Below the pieces are notes generated by a model. That model had not been told where the DNA came from, made no database searches, and saw nothing but the letters and a program-made list of their open reading frames with translations. The translations under genes and the position numbers were made by a program. From assembly GCA_900758315.1 (NCBI GenBank), contig CAAERF010000044.1:1-12755 (forward strand): a stretch of DNA of 12,755 nucleotides, written 5' to 3'. The DNA comes from an uncultured Oscillospiraceae bacterium (GTDB taxonomy: Bacteria > Bacillota > Clostridia > Oscillospirales > Oscillospiraceae). Shown here in pieces: positions 1 to 6,538 of this stretch; the stretch's first letter is position 1, and each line of letters starts with the position of its first letter.

Positions 1-726
1 CATATCTGCCTGCTGGTCGCCGTCGGCCAGGGTCAGCTGATCCCGGCGCTGCCACAGTGGCGTGCCCTCCTCCAGGGTCAGGCCGTAGAGAGACAGGTGC
101 TCCGGCTCCAGGGCCAGCACCGCCTCCACCGACTCCTGCCATCCGGCCATGGTCTGGTCGGGAAGTCCGAAAATCAGATCCAGATTCAGGTTGGTAAAAC
201 CGGCACCCCGGATCATCTCCACTGCCTCCTGGGCCTGGGCGAAGGTGTGGGGCCGGTTGACCTGGACCAGCTCCTCGTCGTGGCAGGACTGGACCCCCAT
301 GGAGATCCGATTGACCCCGCCCTTGCGGAGCACCTTCAGCAGCCGTGGCGTCACGCTGTCCGGATTGACCTCCACGGTGGTCTCGCAGTGCCGTTCCAAA
401 TGGTAGTACTTGTCCACCGTCTTCAGCAGCCGCTTCAGCCGCTCCTCGCCAAACACGCTGGGCGTACCGCCGCCGATATAGACCGAGTCCACGGTAAATC
501 CCTCTGCCCGGGGCGCCACCTCCTCCAGATGGAGGGTCAGTGCTTTCAGATAGTCCTCCATCCGGTCCTGGTTTCCCGCCAGAGAGTAAAAATCACAGTA
601 GTCACACTTTTGCTTACAAAAGGGAATGTGCAGGTACAGCCCCAATCGCCGTCCCCGCAGCTCCTTTAACCGCTGTTTTTGGAGCTTCCGCTCCCGCTTC
701 TGATGCTGCTTGATCTGTTTTTTCAT
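1..726 (-). CDS. hemW: HemW-type radical SAM heme chaperone, 3' end cut by window edge
   Basis: This family is often mislabelled oxygen-independent coproporphyrinogen III oxidase; HemW proteins bind heme and an iron-sulfur cluster and are thought to insert heme into target proteins. I translated the minus strand from the ATG at 726-724 and get 242 residues that run off the window, against about 380 usual. Visible signatures are LYLHIPFC followed by the CX3CX2C cluster cysteines C37, C41 and C44, then D45-F46. True HemN has a fourth cysteine where F46 stands, so HemW is the better call. YIGGGTPS, VEVNPDS, NRISMGVQS, NLDLIFGLP and LSLYGLTLEEGT follow in family order. About 28 residues precede the barrel start, very rich in K, R and Q, longer than usual. 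An AAGGGGGAG site lies 4 bases before the ATG. The gene is divergent from the pseudouridine synthase. Confidence 0.9.
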   Translation of the reverse strand, partial: MKKQIKQHQKRERKLQKQRLKELRGRRLGLYLHIPFCKQKCDYCDFYSLAGNQDRMEDYLKALTLHLEEVAPRAEGFTVDSVYIGGGTPSVFGEERLKRLLKTVDKYYHLERHCETTVEVNPDSVTPRLLKVLRKGGVNRISMGVQSCHDEELVQVNRPHTFAQAQEAVEMIRGAGFTNLNLDLIFGLPDQTMAGWQESVEAVLALEPEHLSLYGLTLEEGTPLWQRRDQLTLADGDQQADM

Positions 727-751
727 CGGGCTCCCCCTTTTCACAGCTCAT

Positions 752-779
752 ATTATAGTATATCGCAGGGAATTTGCAA
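752..779 (-). promoter_or_regulatory. Sigma-A-like promoter of hemW
   Basis: On the minus strand, TTGCAA (779-774) is followed after 16 bases by a perfect TATAAT (757-752). The start of transcription would fall near 745, leaving a leader of about 20 bases that carries the ribosome binding site. Its -35 lies about 30 bases from the -35 of the divergent promoter at 811. Confidence 0.65.
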
Positions 780-810
780 ATCGTAATGTGTCAATTTTCC
801 GCGGCTGCCC

Positions 811-840
811 TTGACAGTTTTGCCACTTTGGCGCTATCCT
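811..840 (+). promoter_or_regulatory. Sigma-A-like promoter of the pseudouridine synthase operon
   Basis: A perfect TTGACA (811-816) is followed after 18 bases by TATCCT (835-840, 4 of 6 matches to TATAAT). The longer reading frame that opens at 811 would start inside this -35 box, so the mRNA must begin downstream, near 847. This supports the GTG at 883 as the true start codon. Confidence 0.6.
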
Positions 841-882
841 CTTTTGCAGAGCCAAATTCTTCATCATTTGAGGTGGATTCCC

Positions 883-1809
883 GTGGCAAAACTACAATTT
901 TCCCTCGGCCCGGAGCAGGATGGCCAGCGCATCTCCACCCTGCTGCGCCGGCACTGTCACTGCTCCGCCCGGCTGATAAAACAGCTGAAATATCTGCCCG
1001 ACGGGATTCTGCTGGACGGGCAGCGGGTGTTTCTGGACCACCGTGGGGCGTCCGGTCAAACCCTGACCCTCCACCTGCCGCCGGACCCGCCCTCTGACCT
1101 GGAGCCGGTGGAGCACCCGTTGGATCTGCTCTTTGAGGACGAGCACCTGCTCATCGTCAACAAGCCCCCCTTTGTCCCCGTCCACCCGGGCCCCGGCCAT
1201 CACCGGGACTCTCTGGGCAACTTTCTGGCCTGGCACTATCAGGCCCATGGGGAACATCACACCTACCGCCCGGTGAACCGGCTGGACCGCTCCACCTCCG
1301 GCCTGCTGTGCGTGGCCAAGCACGCCTACGCCCAGGAACAGCTGAAAACCCAGCTCCACAGCTGTCAGTTCCGCCGCCGCTATCTGGCCCTCTGCGACGG
1401 CGCGGTGGAACCGGAGCGGGGCACTCTGCGGGGTCCCATCGGACGGGTGGAGGGCAGTGTGCTGAAGCGGGAGGTTCGGCCGGACGGCGCGCCGGCTGTC
1501 ACCTGCTACCGGCGGCTTTGGACCGATGGGGTCCGCTCTCTGGTCCTGCTGGAGCTGGAGACCGGCCGTACCCATCAGATTCGCGTCCATCTGGCCCATT
1601 TGGGCTTTCCGCTGACCGGCGACTTCCTCTACGGAAGAGAACAGCCCGATCTGATCCACCGGACCGCCCTCCACTCCTGTTTTCTCTCCCTGCTCCACCC
1701 GGTGACCGGTGTGCCGCTGACCTACTGCGCCCCGCTGCCGGCGGATATGGCCGCCCTTGTCCCCCAAGCGCTTCCTGACACCACCCTGCTCGAGGTGATC
1801 GCACCATGA
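883..1809 (+). CDS. RluA/RluD-family 23S rRNA pseudouridine synthase
   Basis: This enzyme isomerises specific uridines in RNA (large-subunit rRNA for the RluD type) to pseudouridine. The call rests on the motif PVNRLDRSTSGLL, where D135 is the catalytic aspartate, on the LLIVNKP strand before it, and on TGRTHQIRVHLAHLG with LTGDFLYG after it. Residues 15-65 resemble an S4-like RNA-binding domain. The start is GTG at 883, with AGGTGG seven bases upstream; this gives 308 residues, normal for the family. The alternative start at 811 lies in the promoter -35 box. The stop overlaps the next ATG by four bases (ATGA), so the two are translationally coupled. The exact target uridine cannot be read from sequence, so I give no gene symbol. 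Confidence 0.9.
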   Translation: MAKLQFSLGPEQDGQRISTLLRRHCHCSARLIKQLKYLPDGILLDGQRVFLDHRGASGQTLTLHLPPDPPSDLEPVEHPLDLLFEDEHLLIVNKPPFVPVHPGPGHHRDSLGNFLAWHYQAHGEHHTYRPVNRLDRSTSGLLCVAKHAYAQEQLKTQLHSCQFRRRYLALCDGAVEPERGTLRGPIGRVEGSVLKREVRPDGAPAVTCYRRLWTDGVRSLVLLELETGRTHQIRVHLAHLGFPLTGDFLYGREQPDLIHRTALHSCFLSLLHPVTGVPLTYCAPLPADMAALVPQALPDTTLLEVIAP

Positions 1810-2606
1810 TCGTTGATTTCCACACCCACTGCTACCCCCGCCCGCTGGCTGAGAAGGTGGCCCGCACCGACCCCTCCCCCCGAAAGCTGCCGGTTCCCAC
1901 CACCGAAGATCTGCTCCACCAGATGACCGAAGCCGGCGTGGATCTGAGTGTGGTACTGCCGGTGGCCACCCGGCCGGACACCGTCCGGGACACCAACCAG
2001 TTCGCCCAATCCATACAGAGCGACCGGCTGCTCTCCTTCGCCGCCATCCACCCGGACCAGCCGGACAGCCTGGACCTGCTGGAGGAACTGGCAGAACAGG
2101 GCGTGAAAGGTGTGAAGTTTCACCCGCCTTTTCAGCACTTCTCCCTGGACGACCCCAAGTACCGTCCGCTGTACCGGAAAATAGGCGATCTGGGCCTGAT
2201 CACCGTCATCCATCCCGGACGGGCTCTGCCGGAAGAAGAGCACTACTGCTACCCCAGCACCTTCGCCCGGGTAGCAGACGATTTTATGGGCGCGCCGGTG
2301 ATTCTGGCGCACATGGGCGGGATTTTGATTCAGCAGGCGGAACTCGATCTGCTCCCTCACCTCCCGGTCTATCTGGACACCGCCCTGTGGCCCATTTTCA
2401 TGTCCCAGGAGCGCTTTTTACAGCTCATTGACCTGGTGGGGTTGGACCGGGTGCTCTTCGGCACCGATTACCCCTACACCAGCCCGGCGGACTGCGTCAG
2501 ACACATTCAGGACCTGCCCCTCACCGACCGGGAAAAGGACCAGCTCTTCTCCGGCAACGCTCTGACCCTGCTCCGCCTCCACACATGCCAAAAACCCACC
2601 GAATGA
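1806..2606 (+). CDS. Amidohydrolase-2 family TIM-barrel metal hydrolase
   Basis: This 266-residue protein belongs to the ACMSD/amidohydrolase-related family of metal-dependent hydrolases and decarboxylases. It opens with DFHTH (H6, H8), the paired histidines that bind the first metal. VKFHPPF (K104, H106), VIHPG (H136), AHMGG (H169) and LFGTDYP (D221) follow at the expected strand ends of the barrel and would complete the metal site. The substrate is not predictable; carboxylated or phenolic small molecules are typical. No signal peptide is visible, so it is probably cytoplasmic. The ATG overlaps the pseudouridine synthase stop by four bases, so the two are co-transcribed, but no functional link is known to me. 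The last codons form part of the terminator stem. Confidence 0.85.
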   Translation: MIVDFHTHCYPRPLAEKVARTDPSPRKLPVPTTEDLLHQMTEAGVDLSVVLPVATRPDTVRDTNQFAQSIQSDRLLSFAAIHPDQPDSLDLLEELAEQGVKGVKFHPPFQHFSLDDPKYRPLYRKIGDLGLITVIHPGRALPEEEHYCYPSTFARVADDFMGAPVILAHMGGILIQQAELDLLPHLPVYLDTALWPIFMSQERFLQLIDLVGLDRVLFGTDYPYTSPADCVRHIQDLPLTDREKDQLFSGNALTLLRLHTCQKPTE

Positions 2607-2631
2607 CCACTCATTCGATGGGTTTTCCTTT
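2591..2631. terminator. Bidirectional intrinsic terminator between the amidohydrolase and birA
   Basis: Arms 2591-2606 and 2611-2626 pair over 16 positions with one C-A mismatch (2599/2618) and a four-base loop. The arms start and end in A4 and T4 runs, followed on the plus side by CCTTTT, so it should act in both directions. The left arm contains the amidohydrolase stop codon (2604-2606). The birA stop is 16 bases past the right arm. Confidence 0.85.
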
Positions 2632-2642
2632 TCCATCACGGT

Positions 2643-3635
2643 TCAGATGTAGCCGCACAGGCCCCGGACCGACACCTCACCGGCGGTCACCGTCTCCCGG
2701 CTGCCGTCGGGATAGCGGACCAACAGTCCGAAGTCGTCGTCCACCGCCTCCGCAAAGGCGGCTCTGGGCGGCATACCGGTCCGAATCACCTGGACCTCTT
2801 TTCCCACGGTCAGACAGAGGGCCCGGTAGCGATCCAAATAGTCACCGCCGCCCGCCTGCCAGTCGCTGTACATCCGGTCCAGACTGTTGATCATCTCCGC
2901 CGCCAGCCTGCCCCGCTCCAGCTTCTGTCCCGCCGCCATGGCCAGAGAACCGGCCACCGTGCGGATGTCCTCGGGGAAATCCTCCAGATCCTCGTTGACG
3001 TTGAGGCCGATGCCGGGAATCACATATTGCAGGGTGCCGCTCTCCCCCTCAATGGCCATCTCGGTGAGAATCCCGCAGATCTTCCGACCGCCCAGCACCA
3101 GATCGTTGGTCCACTTGATGCCGGGCTGCAACCCGGTGGCACGCTCCACCGCCTCGCAGATGGCCACCGCCACATAGGCGGTGAGATTCAGCGCCCGGGT
3201 GGGCTCCACCTCTGGTTTGAGCAGTACGCTGAGATAGATGCCGGTCCCCTTGGGCGAGTGGAAGGCCCGGCCCAGCCGGCCACGGCCGCCGGTCTGCTGG
3301 TCGGCCACCGCCACGGTACCTGCGGGCAGATTATGGCTCTCCCGTTTCAGATAGCTGTTGGTGGAGTCGATGGTGGGAAAGCAGAGCAGGGAACTGCCCA
3401 GCTCACCGGCCCGCAGCCAAGGCCGAATCTCTCCCTCGGTGAGCAGGTCCGGAGAGGACAGAAGCCGGTAGCCCTTCCGGGTGGCGGATTCGATCTCGTA
3501 CCCGTCCTGGCGCAGGCTGTTGACCGCCTTGTTCACGGCGGCCCGGCTGATCCCCAGCTGTTGGCTCATGGCCTCGCCGGAGAGATATCCCTCCTGCTGT
3601 TCCTTCAGCATGGTCAGTATCCTCTGTTTGCTCAT
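2643..3635 (-). CDS. birA: BirA: biotin-protein ligase with biotin-operon repressor domain
   Basis: It activates biotin to biotinyl-AMP and attaches it to carboxylase carrier domains. The N-terminal winged helix-turn-helix (about residues 3-60, with LGISRAAVNKAVNSL) marks the bifunctional repressor form. The ligase core shows DSTNSYL (90-96), the biotinyl-AMP loop GGRGRLGR (116-123), KWTNDL (174-179) and the GRKICGIL segment (183-190). A small C-terminal domain ends in GEVSVRGLCGYI. Length is 330 residues from the ATG at 3635, close to the usual 320-330. ATG at 3647 is an alternative, but GAGAGG abuts it with no spacing; longer starts run into the promoter region. No biotin synthesis gene or classic BioO operator is visible here, so its regulon lies elsewhere. 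Confidence 0.92.
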   Translation of the reverse strand: MSKQRILTMLKEQQEGYLSGEAMSQQLGISRAAVNKAVNSLRQDGYEIESATRKGYRLLSSPDLLTEGEIRPWLRAGELGSSLLCFPTIDSTNSYLKRESHNLPAGTVAVADQQTGGRGRLGRAFHSPKGTGIYLSVLLKPEVEPTRALNLTAYVAVAICEAVERATGLQPGIKWTNDLVLGGRKICGILTEMAIEGESGTLQYVIPGIGLNVNEDLEDFPEDIRTVAGSLAMAAGQKLERGRLAAEMINSLDRMYSDWQAGGGDYLDRYRALCLTVGKEVQVIRTGMPPRAAFAEAVDDDFGLLVRYPDGSRETVTAGEVSVRGLCGYI

Positions 3636-3678
3636 CTGTACTTCCATCCTCTCGCCGCCGTGGGCCATATGATGCTCT

Positions 3679-3707
3679 ATTGTACCACGACCGCCCGCCC
3701 CTTGCAA
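3679..3707 (-). promoter_or_regulatory. Promoter of birA, -35 box in the loop of a small inverted repeat
   Basis: On the minus strand TTGCAA (3707-3702), a 17-base spacer and TACAAT (3684-3679, 5 of 6) form a good sigma-A-type promoter, separating birA from spmB. The -35 box sits in the loop of a five-base-pair dyad (GCCCC 3697-3701 with GGGGC 3709-3713 on the plus strand). The dyad does not resemble a known BirA operator. Confidence 0.6.
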
Positions 3708-3715
3708 CGGGGCCG

Positions 3716-4240
3716 CTACCCACCGAAAAACAGTCTGGTGGTCCAGCTGGCAGCGATAAACCCGGCCAGGTCCGCGCACAGAGCCGCCGGAATGGCGTAG
3801 CGGGTGTTGCGCACCCCGGCGGCGCCGAAGTACACCGCCACCGTGTAGAAGGTGGTCTCGGTACTGCCCATCATCACCGCCGCGGTGCGGCCAATCAGCG
3901 AGTCGGGACCGTAACTCTGAATCAGCTCGGACCCCACCCCCAAAGCGCCGCTGCCGCTGATGGGGCGGATGAGCAACAGGCCGATGGTCTCCGGCGGAAT
4001 GCCCAGCAGGTTCAGTAACGGCGCAAGGCCCCTGGCCGCCACATCCAGCAATCCCGAGGCCCGGAGCATATACACCGCCGTCATCAGCCCCACCAGTGGC
4101 GGCAGAATCCGCACCAGAATGCGCAGCCCTTCCAGGGCGCCGGTGGACAGTCCGTCGTAGACGTCCACCCCCTTCGCCATTCCGGTGACGGCCACTGCCG
4201 CCAGAATCAACGGGATCAGCAGGACAAAAAACAACTCCAT
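3716..4240 (-). CDS. spmB: Spore maturation protein B
   Basis: SpmB is a nucleoside-recognition (Gate) domain membrane protein that works with SpmA; in Bacillus, loss of either gives poorly dehydrated, heat-sensitive spores. The 174 residues begin with a hydrophobic helix (MELFFVLLIPLILAAVAV). They contain the family hallmarks RPISGSGAL (92-100) and the GSTETTFYTVAVYFG stretch (125-139), and end in a hydrophobic segment. Length matches the family. The ATG at 4240 is two bases after the spmA stop, so translation is coupled; no strong ribosome binding site is visible, which fits coupling. A GTG at 4252 is a possible alternative. The two-gene unit without dacB differs from the B. subtilis dacB-spmA-spmB order. 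Confidence 0.92.
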   Translation of the reverse strand: MELFFVLLIPLILAAVAVTGMAKGVDVYDGLSTGALEGLRILVRILPPLVGLMTAVYMLRASGLLDVAARGLAPLLNLLGIPPETIGLLLIRPISGSGALGVGSELIQSYGPDSLIGRTAAVMMGSTETTFYTVAVYFGAAGVRNTRYAIPAALCADLAGFIAASWTTRLFFGG

Positions 4241-4242
4241 CG

Positions 4243-4818
4243 CTACCGCCACACTTTCTTCAGAATCTTGGCCGCGCAGATCCCCACCGTCACCGAGATG
4301 CAGGAGGACAGCCACACCGCCGGCAGAATGTCAAAGGGCGTGGCACAGCCCGCCGCACTGCGCACCGCCGCCACGGTGGTGGGGATCAGCTGGATGGAGG
4401 CGGTATTGCAGACGATGAACAGACACATCTCGTCGGACGCAATGCCTCTGGTCGCCCTGCTCATCCGCCGCACCGCCTGGATGCCCAGCGGCGTGGCCGC
4501 GTTTCCCAGCCCCAGCAGGTTGGCGGACACGTTGGCCGCAATCTTCTCCATGGTCTCCGGGTCCCGCTGGGCCGCCGGAAAGAGCCGGCTCAGCAGCGGC
4601 CGCAGCATTCGTTCCAGCTTCTCCAGCAGGCCGCATCGCTTCATCACTTCCATCACGCCGCACCACAGACACATGACGCCGGCCATGGAAAAACACAGGG
4701 TCACGGCCGCCGCAGCACCCTCGGTGACCGCCGCGGAGACCGCCTCCATCTGACCAGTGGCAAGCCCAAAAAGAACACTGGCTGCCACTATCCCCGTCCA
4801 CAAAATCGTCATCGCCAT
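4243..4818 (-). CDS. spmA: Spore maturation protein A
   Basis: SpmA is the partner of SpmB in spore core dehydration and is a nucleoside-recognition domain membrane protein. The most diagnostic stretch is ANLLGLGNAATPLGI (99-113), followed by NTASIQLIPTTV (138-149). Hydrophobic segments lie near 5-20, 37-55 and 163-185. ATGs at 4824, 4818 and 4812 compete for the start. GAGAGGGGG sits one base before the first, about seven before the second and thirteen before the third, so 4818 is preferred, giving 191 residues. It is first in a minus-strand pair with spmB and divergent from abrB. The presence of spmAB argues that the organism forms spores. Confidence 0.92.
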   Translation of the reverse strand: MAMTILWTGIVAASVLFGLATGQMEAVSAAVTEGAAAAVTLCFSMAGVMCLWCGVMEVMKRCGLLEKLERMLRPLLSRLFPAAQRDPETMEKIAANVSANLLGLGNAATPLGIQAVRRMSRATRGIASDEMCLFIVCNTASIQLIPTTVAAVRSAAGCATPFDILPAVWLSSCISVTVGICAAKILKKVWR

Positions 4819-4838
4819 GGTCATTCCCCCTCTCTCAC

Positions 4839-4867
4839 ACTCTTATGCTGCTTTTTTTCCGTTATGC
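4839..4867 (-). promoter_or_regulatory. Candidate sporulation-sigma promoter of spmA
   Basis: On the minus strand GCATAAC (4867-4861) and CATAAGAGT (4847-4839) are separated by 13 bases. This is reminiscent of -35 GCATA and -10 CATA boxes of the sigma-E/F/G class. No good sigma-A promoter is seen upstream of spmA. The leader would be very short, with the ribosome binding site near its 5' end, which weakens the call. Confidence 0.3.
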
Positions 4868-4902
4868 CCCCCTTTCTTCCCGGTGTATTAGTTGAAAATT
4901 CC

Positions 4903-4930
4903 TTGACTTTTTCACCCATGCGTTTATAAT
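4903..4930 (+). promoter_or_regulatory. Sigma-A-like promoter of abrB
   Basis: TTGACT (4903-4908, 5 of 6) is followed after 16 bases by a perfect TATAAT (4925-4930). Transcription would begin near 4937 and leave a leader of almost 90 bases. The surrounding DNA is visibly more AT-rich than the flanking genes. Confidence 0.75.
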
Positions 4931-4936
4931 AAAGTT

Positions 4937-5024
4937 ATCACGAATCACTGCATTTCAAGGGAGACCCCCCTTTTACAGGGCGGTGATCACGTTGGAAAGC
5001 CTGTACATAGAAAGGAGCTTCCTT
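4937..5024 (+). other. Long abrB leader with palindrome GTGATCAC
   Basis: The leader has a perfect 8-base palindrome at 4983-4990. Its half GTGAT also recurs inverted near the start of the leader, as ATCAC within TTATCACGAATCACTG. The palindrome contains an in-frame GTG that would add 14 residues to AbrB, but it lacks a ribosome binding site. The ordinary site AAAGGAG (5011-5017) serves the ATG at 5025. B. subtilis abrB is autorepressed, so an operator here is possible but not shown. Confidence 0.3.
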
Positions 5025-5267
5025 ATGAAATCAACTGGCATCGTTCGTAAAGTCGACGAATTAGGCCGCATTGTTCTCCCCATTGAACTGCGCAGGACAT
5101 TGGATATTGTGGAAAAGGACGCGCTGGAAATTTACGTGGATGGTTCCTCCATCATCCTGAAAAAGTATCAGCCTTCCTGCATCTTCTGCGGTGATGCAAA
5201 GGACATCACCCGCTACAAGGACAAGAATATCTGCCTCGCCTGTTTGCGTCAGCTTCAGAAATTGTAA
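5025..5267 (+). CDS. abrB: AbrB-family transition-state regulator with C-terminal cysteine pairs
   Basis: This is a small DNA-binding regulator of stationary-phase and sporulation genes. The 80 residues start with the swapped-hairpin AbrB fold: STGIVRKVDELGRIVLPIEL, then LDIVEKDALEIYVDGSSIILKKY. The C-terminal part holds CIFC (C52, C55) and CLAC (C70, C73), which could bind zinc; B. subtilis AbrB lacks this arrangement. AAAGGAG seven bases before the ATG fixes the start. The gene has its own promoter and terminator, diverges from spmA and faces rsmI across an inserted gene. Neighbouring sporulation genes fit a regulator of the transition state. Its targets cannot be read from the sequence. 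Confidence 0.92.
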   Translation: MKSTGIVRKVDELGRIVLPIELRRTLDIVEKDALEIYVDGSSIILKKYQPSCIFCGDAKDITRYKDKNICLACLRQLQKL

Positions 5268-5288
5268 TCTTTCTCGCTGAACTGAATC

Positions 5289-5327
5289 AGCCGCCTGTCA
5301 ACCTTTGGGACAGACGGCTTTCTTTTT
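5289..5327 (+). terminator. Intrinsic terminator of abrB
   Basis: Arms 5289-5299 and 5309-5319 (AGCCGCCTGTC with GACAGACGGCT) pair over 11 positions with one C-A mismatch and a nine-base loop. They are followed by TTCTTTTT. It starts 21 bases after the abrB stop. Confidence 0.88.
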
Positions 5328-5345
5328 ACCCTCCAGCAGGAATTT

Positions 5346-5388
5346 GTCGCCTCTCAGGCGACCTTTCCATTTTGAACTATGCTATACT
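5346..5388 (+). promoter_or_regulatory. Small hairpin and weak promoter before the membrane protein gene
   Basis: GTCGCC (5346-5351) and GGCGAC (5357-5362) form a perfect six-base-pair stem with loop TCTCA. Twenty bases on is TATACT (5383-5388, 5 of 6 matches to a -10 box). The sequence 17 bases upstream of it (GACCTT) is a poor -35 box and overlaps the right arm of the dyad. This could be a regulated promoter with an operator at -35, or the hairpin may simply be a weak second terminator. Confidence 0.35.
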
Positions 5389-5450
5389 ACATGAACAGTA
5401 ACCCACCGCTTACTTGCACAGGACGCAAAAGAAGAAAGGAGAATCATACT

Positions 5451-6398
5451 ATGAGCTTGGGTCCGGCTATTTTTCTGATTATCCTCGCCTGCGTGATCGC
5501 AGCGTTACTGCTGGTGCATCTGACCAAGAAAAAATTCTTCTACGGACTGCTGGCTGTCATCTGCGTCGTCAGCATCATCGCCTGCGGAATGGCCAACCGA
5601 GAAAAACAGAAAAAGCTCGCTGTGCAGACAGGCACTCCGGTTGTCACACAGCCCTCTGACACGCAGACGGGCGACTCCGGCACCACCCAGTTCCAGGATC
5701 CGTCGGAGACAACGGACTCAGGGCAGTCCAGCATTGGCACTGTGACGGGAGATTCCAGTCCGTCGGCCAACAACAACCAGGCCTCGGGCACCCTCTCAGA
5801 AGGCAGACAGGCCGCAGATACCTGCATGAACGAGACCTACGGCAACTGGACTTACACGTTCCAGAGCGCCAACGAAGGCTATACGAACCAGCAATATTAC
5901 ACCTACAAGGTGTCCAAGGCCAGCGATATTCTCACGGAATCCTTTGACACAGTGGTGCGGTATGAGCCCACCTACCACAACGCCGCCATCACCCAGGGCA
6001 ACATTGTCGACATGTACGACCCCAGATCTCCAACCTGGGATGATTTGACCACCCGGATCTGGAATCTGGCGGGCACCTGGGTGTACCGGGACTGCCAGCG
6101 CGATTTCACCGTCACCGTCTCTAACGTCACCGGCGAAACCGTCACCCTACAATACAGTCTGTCCGGCTACGATCTGTCAGGCACCCTCATGAACGATCCG
6201 GGCCAGAGCCTCTCCTCCACCGGAAGCGTACAGGCGCAGATCCAGCCCTATCTGGGCGTCGATGACAACCGATGGTATGTCCGTCCCAATGACGCCTTCT
6301 CCATGTGGCTCTATCCCTTCGGCTCCACTCATACCACCGGCGGTGATGGCAGCGGCAGCTTGATCACCATCGACGGCTATCAGCTGACCCGGCAGTAA
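5451..6398 (+). CDS. Membrane-anchored protein of unknown function with low-complexity stalk
   Basis: I do not recognise this 315-residue protein. AAAGGAGA nine bases before the ATG sets the start. Two hydrophobic segments (about 6-23 and 29-46) are separated by LTKKK. A lipobox-like SIIAC ends the second segment (C45), so it is either a two-helix anchor or an unusual lipoprotein. Residues 57-118 are a stalk rich in T, S, Q, D, G and P. Residues 120-315 form a probable extracytoplasmic domain with GNWTYTF, NLAGTWVYRD, alternating beta-like stretches (FTVTVSNVTGETVTLQYSLSG) and a final ITIDGYQL. The GTW and strand pattern faintly recalls lipocalin-like barrels, but that is only an impression. 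Single cysteines at 125 and 215 could form a disulfide. It sits between abrB and rsmI and ends at a strong hairpin. Confidence 0.8.
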   Translation: MSLGPAIFLIILACVIAALLLVHLTKKKFFYGLLAVICVVSIIACGMANREKQKKLAVQTGTPVVTQPSDTQTGDSGTTQFQDPSETTDSGQSSIGTVTGDSSPSANNNQASGTLSEGRQAADTCMNETYGNWTYTFQSANEGYTNQQYYTYKVSKASDILTESFDTVVRYEPTYHNAAITQGNIVDMYDPRSPTWDDLTTRIWNLAGTWVYRDCQRDFTVTVSNVTGETVTLQYSLSGYDLSGTLMNDPGQSLSSTGSVQAQIQPYLGVDDNRWYVRPNDAFSMWLYPFGSTHTTGGDGSGSLITIDGYQLTRQ

Positions 6399-6417
6399 TC
6401 CAGTTTCCCTACAACAC

Positions 6418-6458
6418 AAAGACAGAGCGCAGCATGTCATATGCTGCGCTCTGTCTTT
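6418..6458 (+). terminator. Perfect 18-bp hairpin after the membrane protein gene
   Basis: Arms 6418-6435 and 6441-6458 are perfectly complementary over 18 base pairs, with loop GTCAT. The left arm starts with AAA and the right arm ends with TTT, but no longer T run follows; the next bases belong to the dispersed repeat. It may terminate weakly in either direction or protect a 3' end. The right arm is partly duplicated at 6659-6676. Confidence 0.65.
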
Positions 6459-6538
6459 AGACAAACGACTGGACCATCACGAAAGGCCTCGCCAGAGTTC
6501 CGGCATCAAAGATGCCGGAATAAAATCAAATCCGAAAA
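6453..6538 (+). repeat. Dispersed structured intergenic repeat, copy 1
   Basis: It begins with GTCTTTAGACAAAC and continues through a 35-base block (6473-6507) identical to 12690-12724. The block runs into a perfect ten-base-pair hairpin (6498-6507 with 6511-6520, loop AAA), and the unit ends in AATCAAATCCGAAAA. It lacks seven bases (AGCCTGA) present in copy 2 after ACTGGA. CTGG (6469-6472) can also pair with CCAG (6492-6495). It is in the same orientation as copy 2 and likewise follows a gene stop and a strong hairpin. No convincing reading frame is present. It could be a REP-like element, a non-coding RNA or the remains of a small mobile element. Confidence 0.8.

Noticed and set aside
811..882. 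Extended N-terminus for the pseudouridine synthase
   Set aside because: The first codon lies in the TTGACA -35 box, the extra 24 residues have no family resemblance, and GTG at 883 has a well-spaced AGGTGG.
892..1767. 291-codon open frame antisense to the pseudouridine synthase
   Set aside because: It is a mirror of a GC-rich gene. The plus frame has catalytic motifs, promoter and ribosome binding site; the minus frame has none.
3697..3713. BirA operator near its own promoter
   Set aside because: The GCCCC/GGGGC dyad is short and unlike the known long-spaced BioO inverted repeats, so it is not called an operator.
5344..5370. Possible third, inverted copy of the dispersed repeat
   Set aside because: Only a short gapped similarity (around GGCGA and CCTTTC) to the repeat's reverse complement is seen. 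The TTCCGGC hairpin and the AGACAAAC head are missing.
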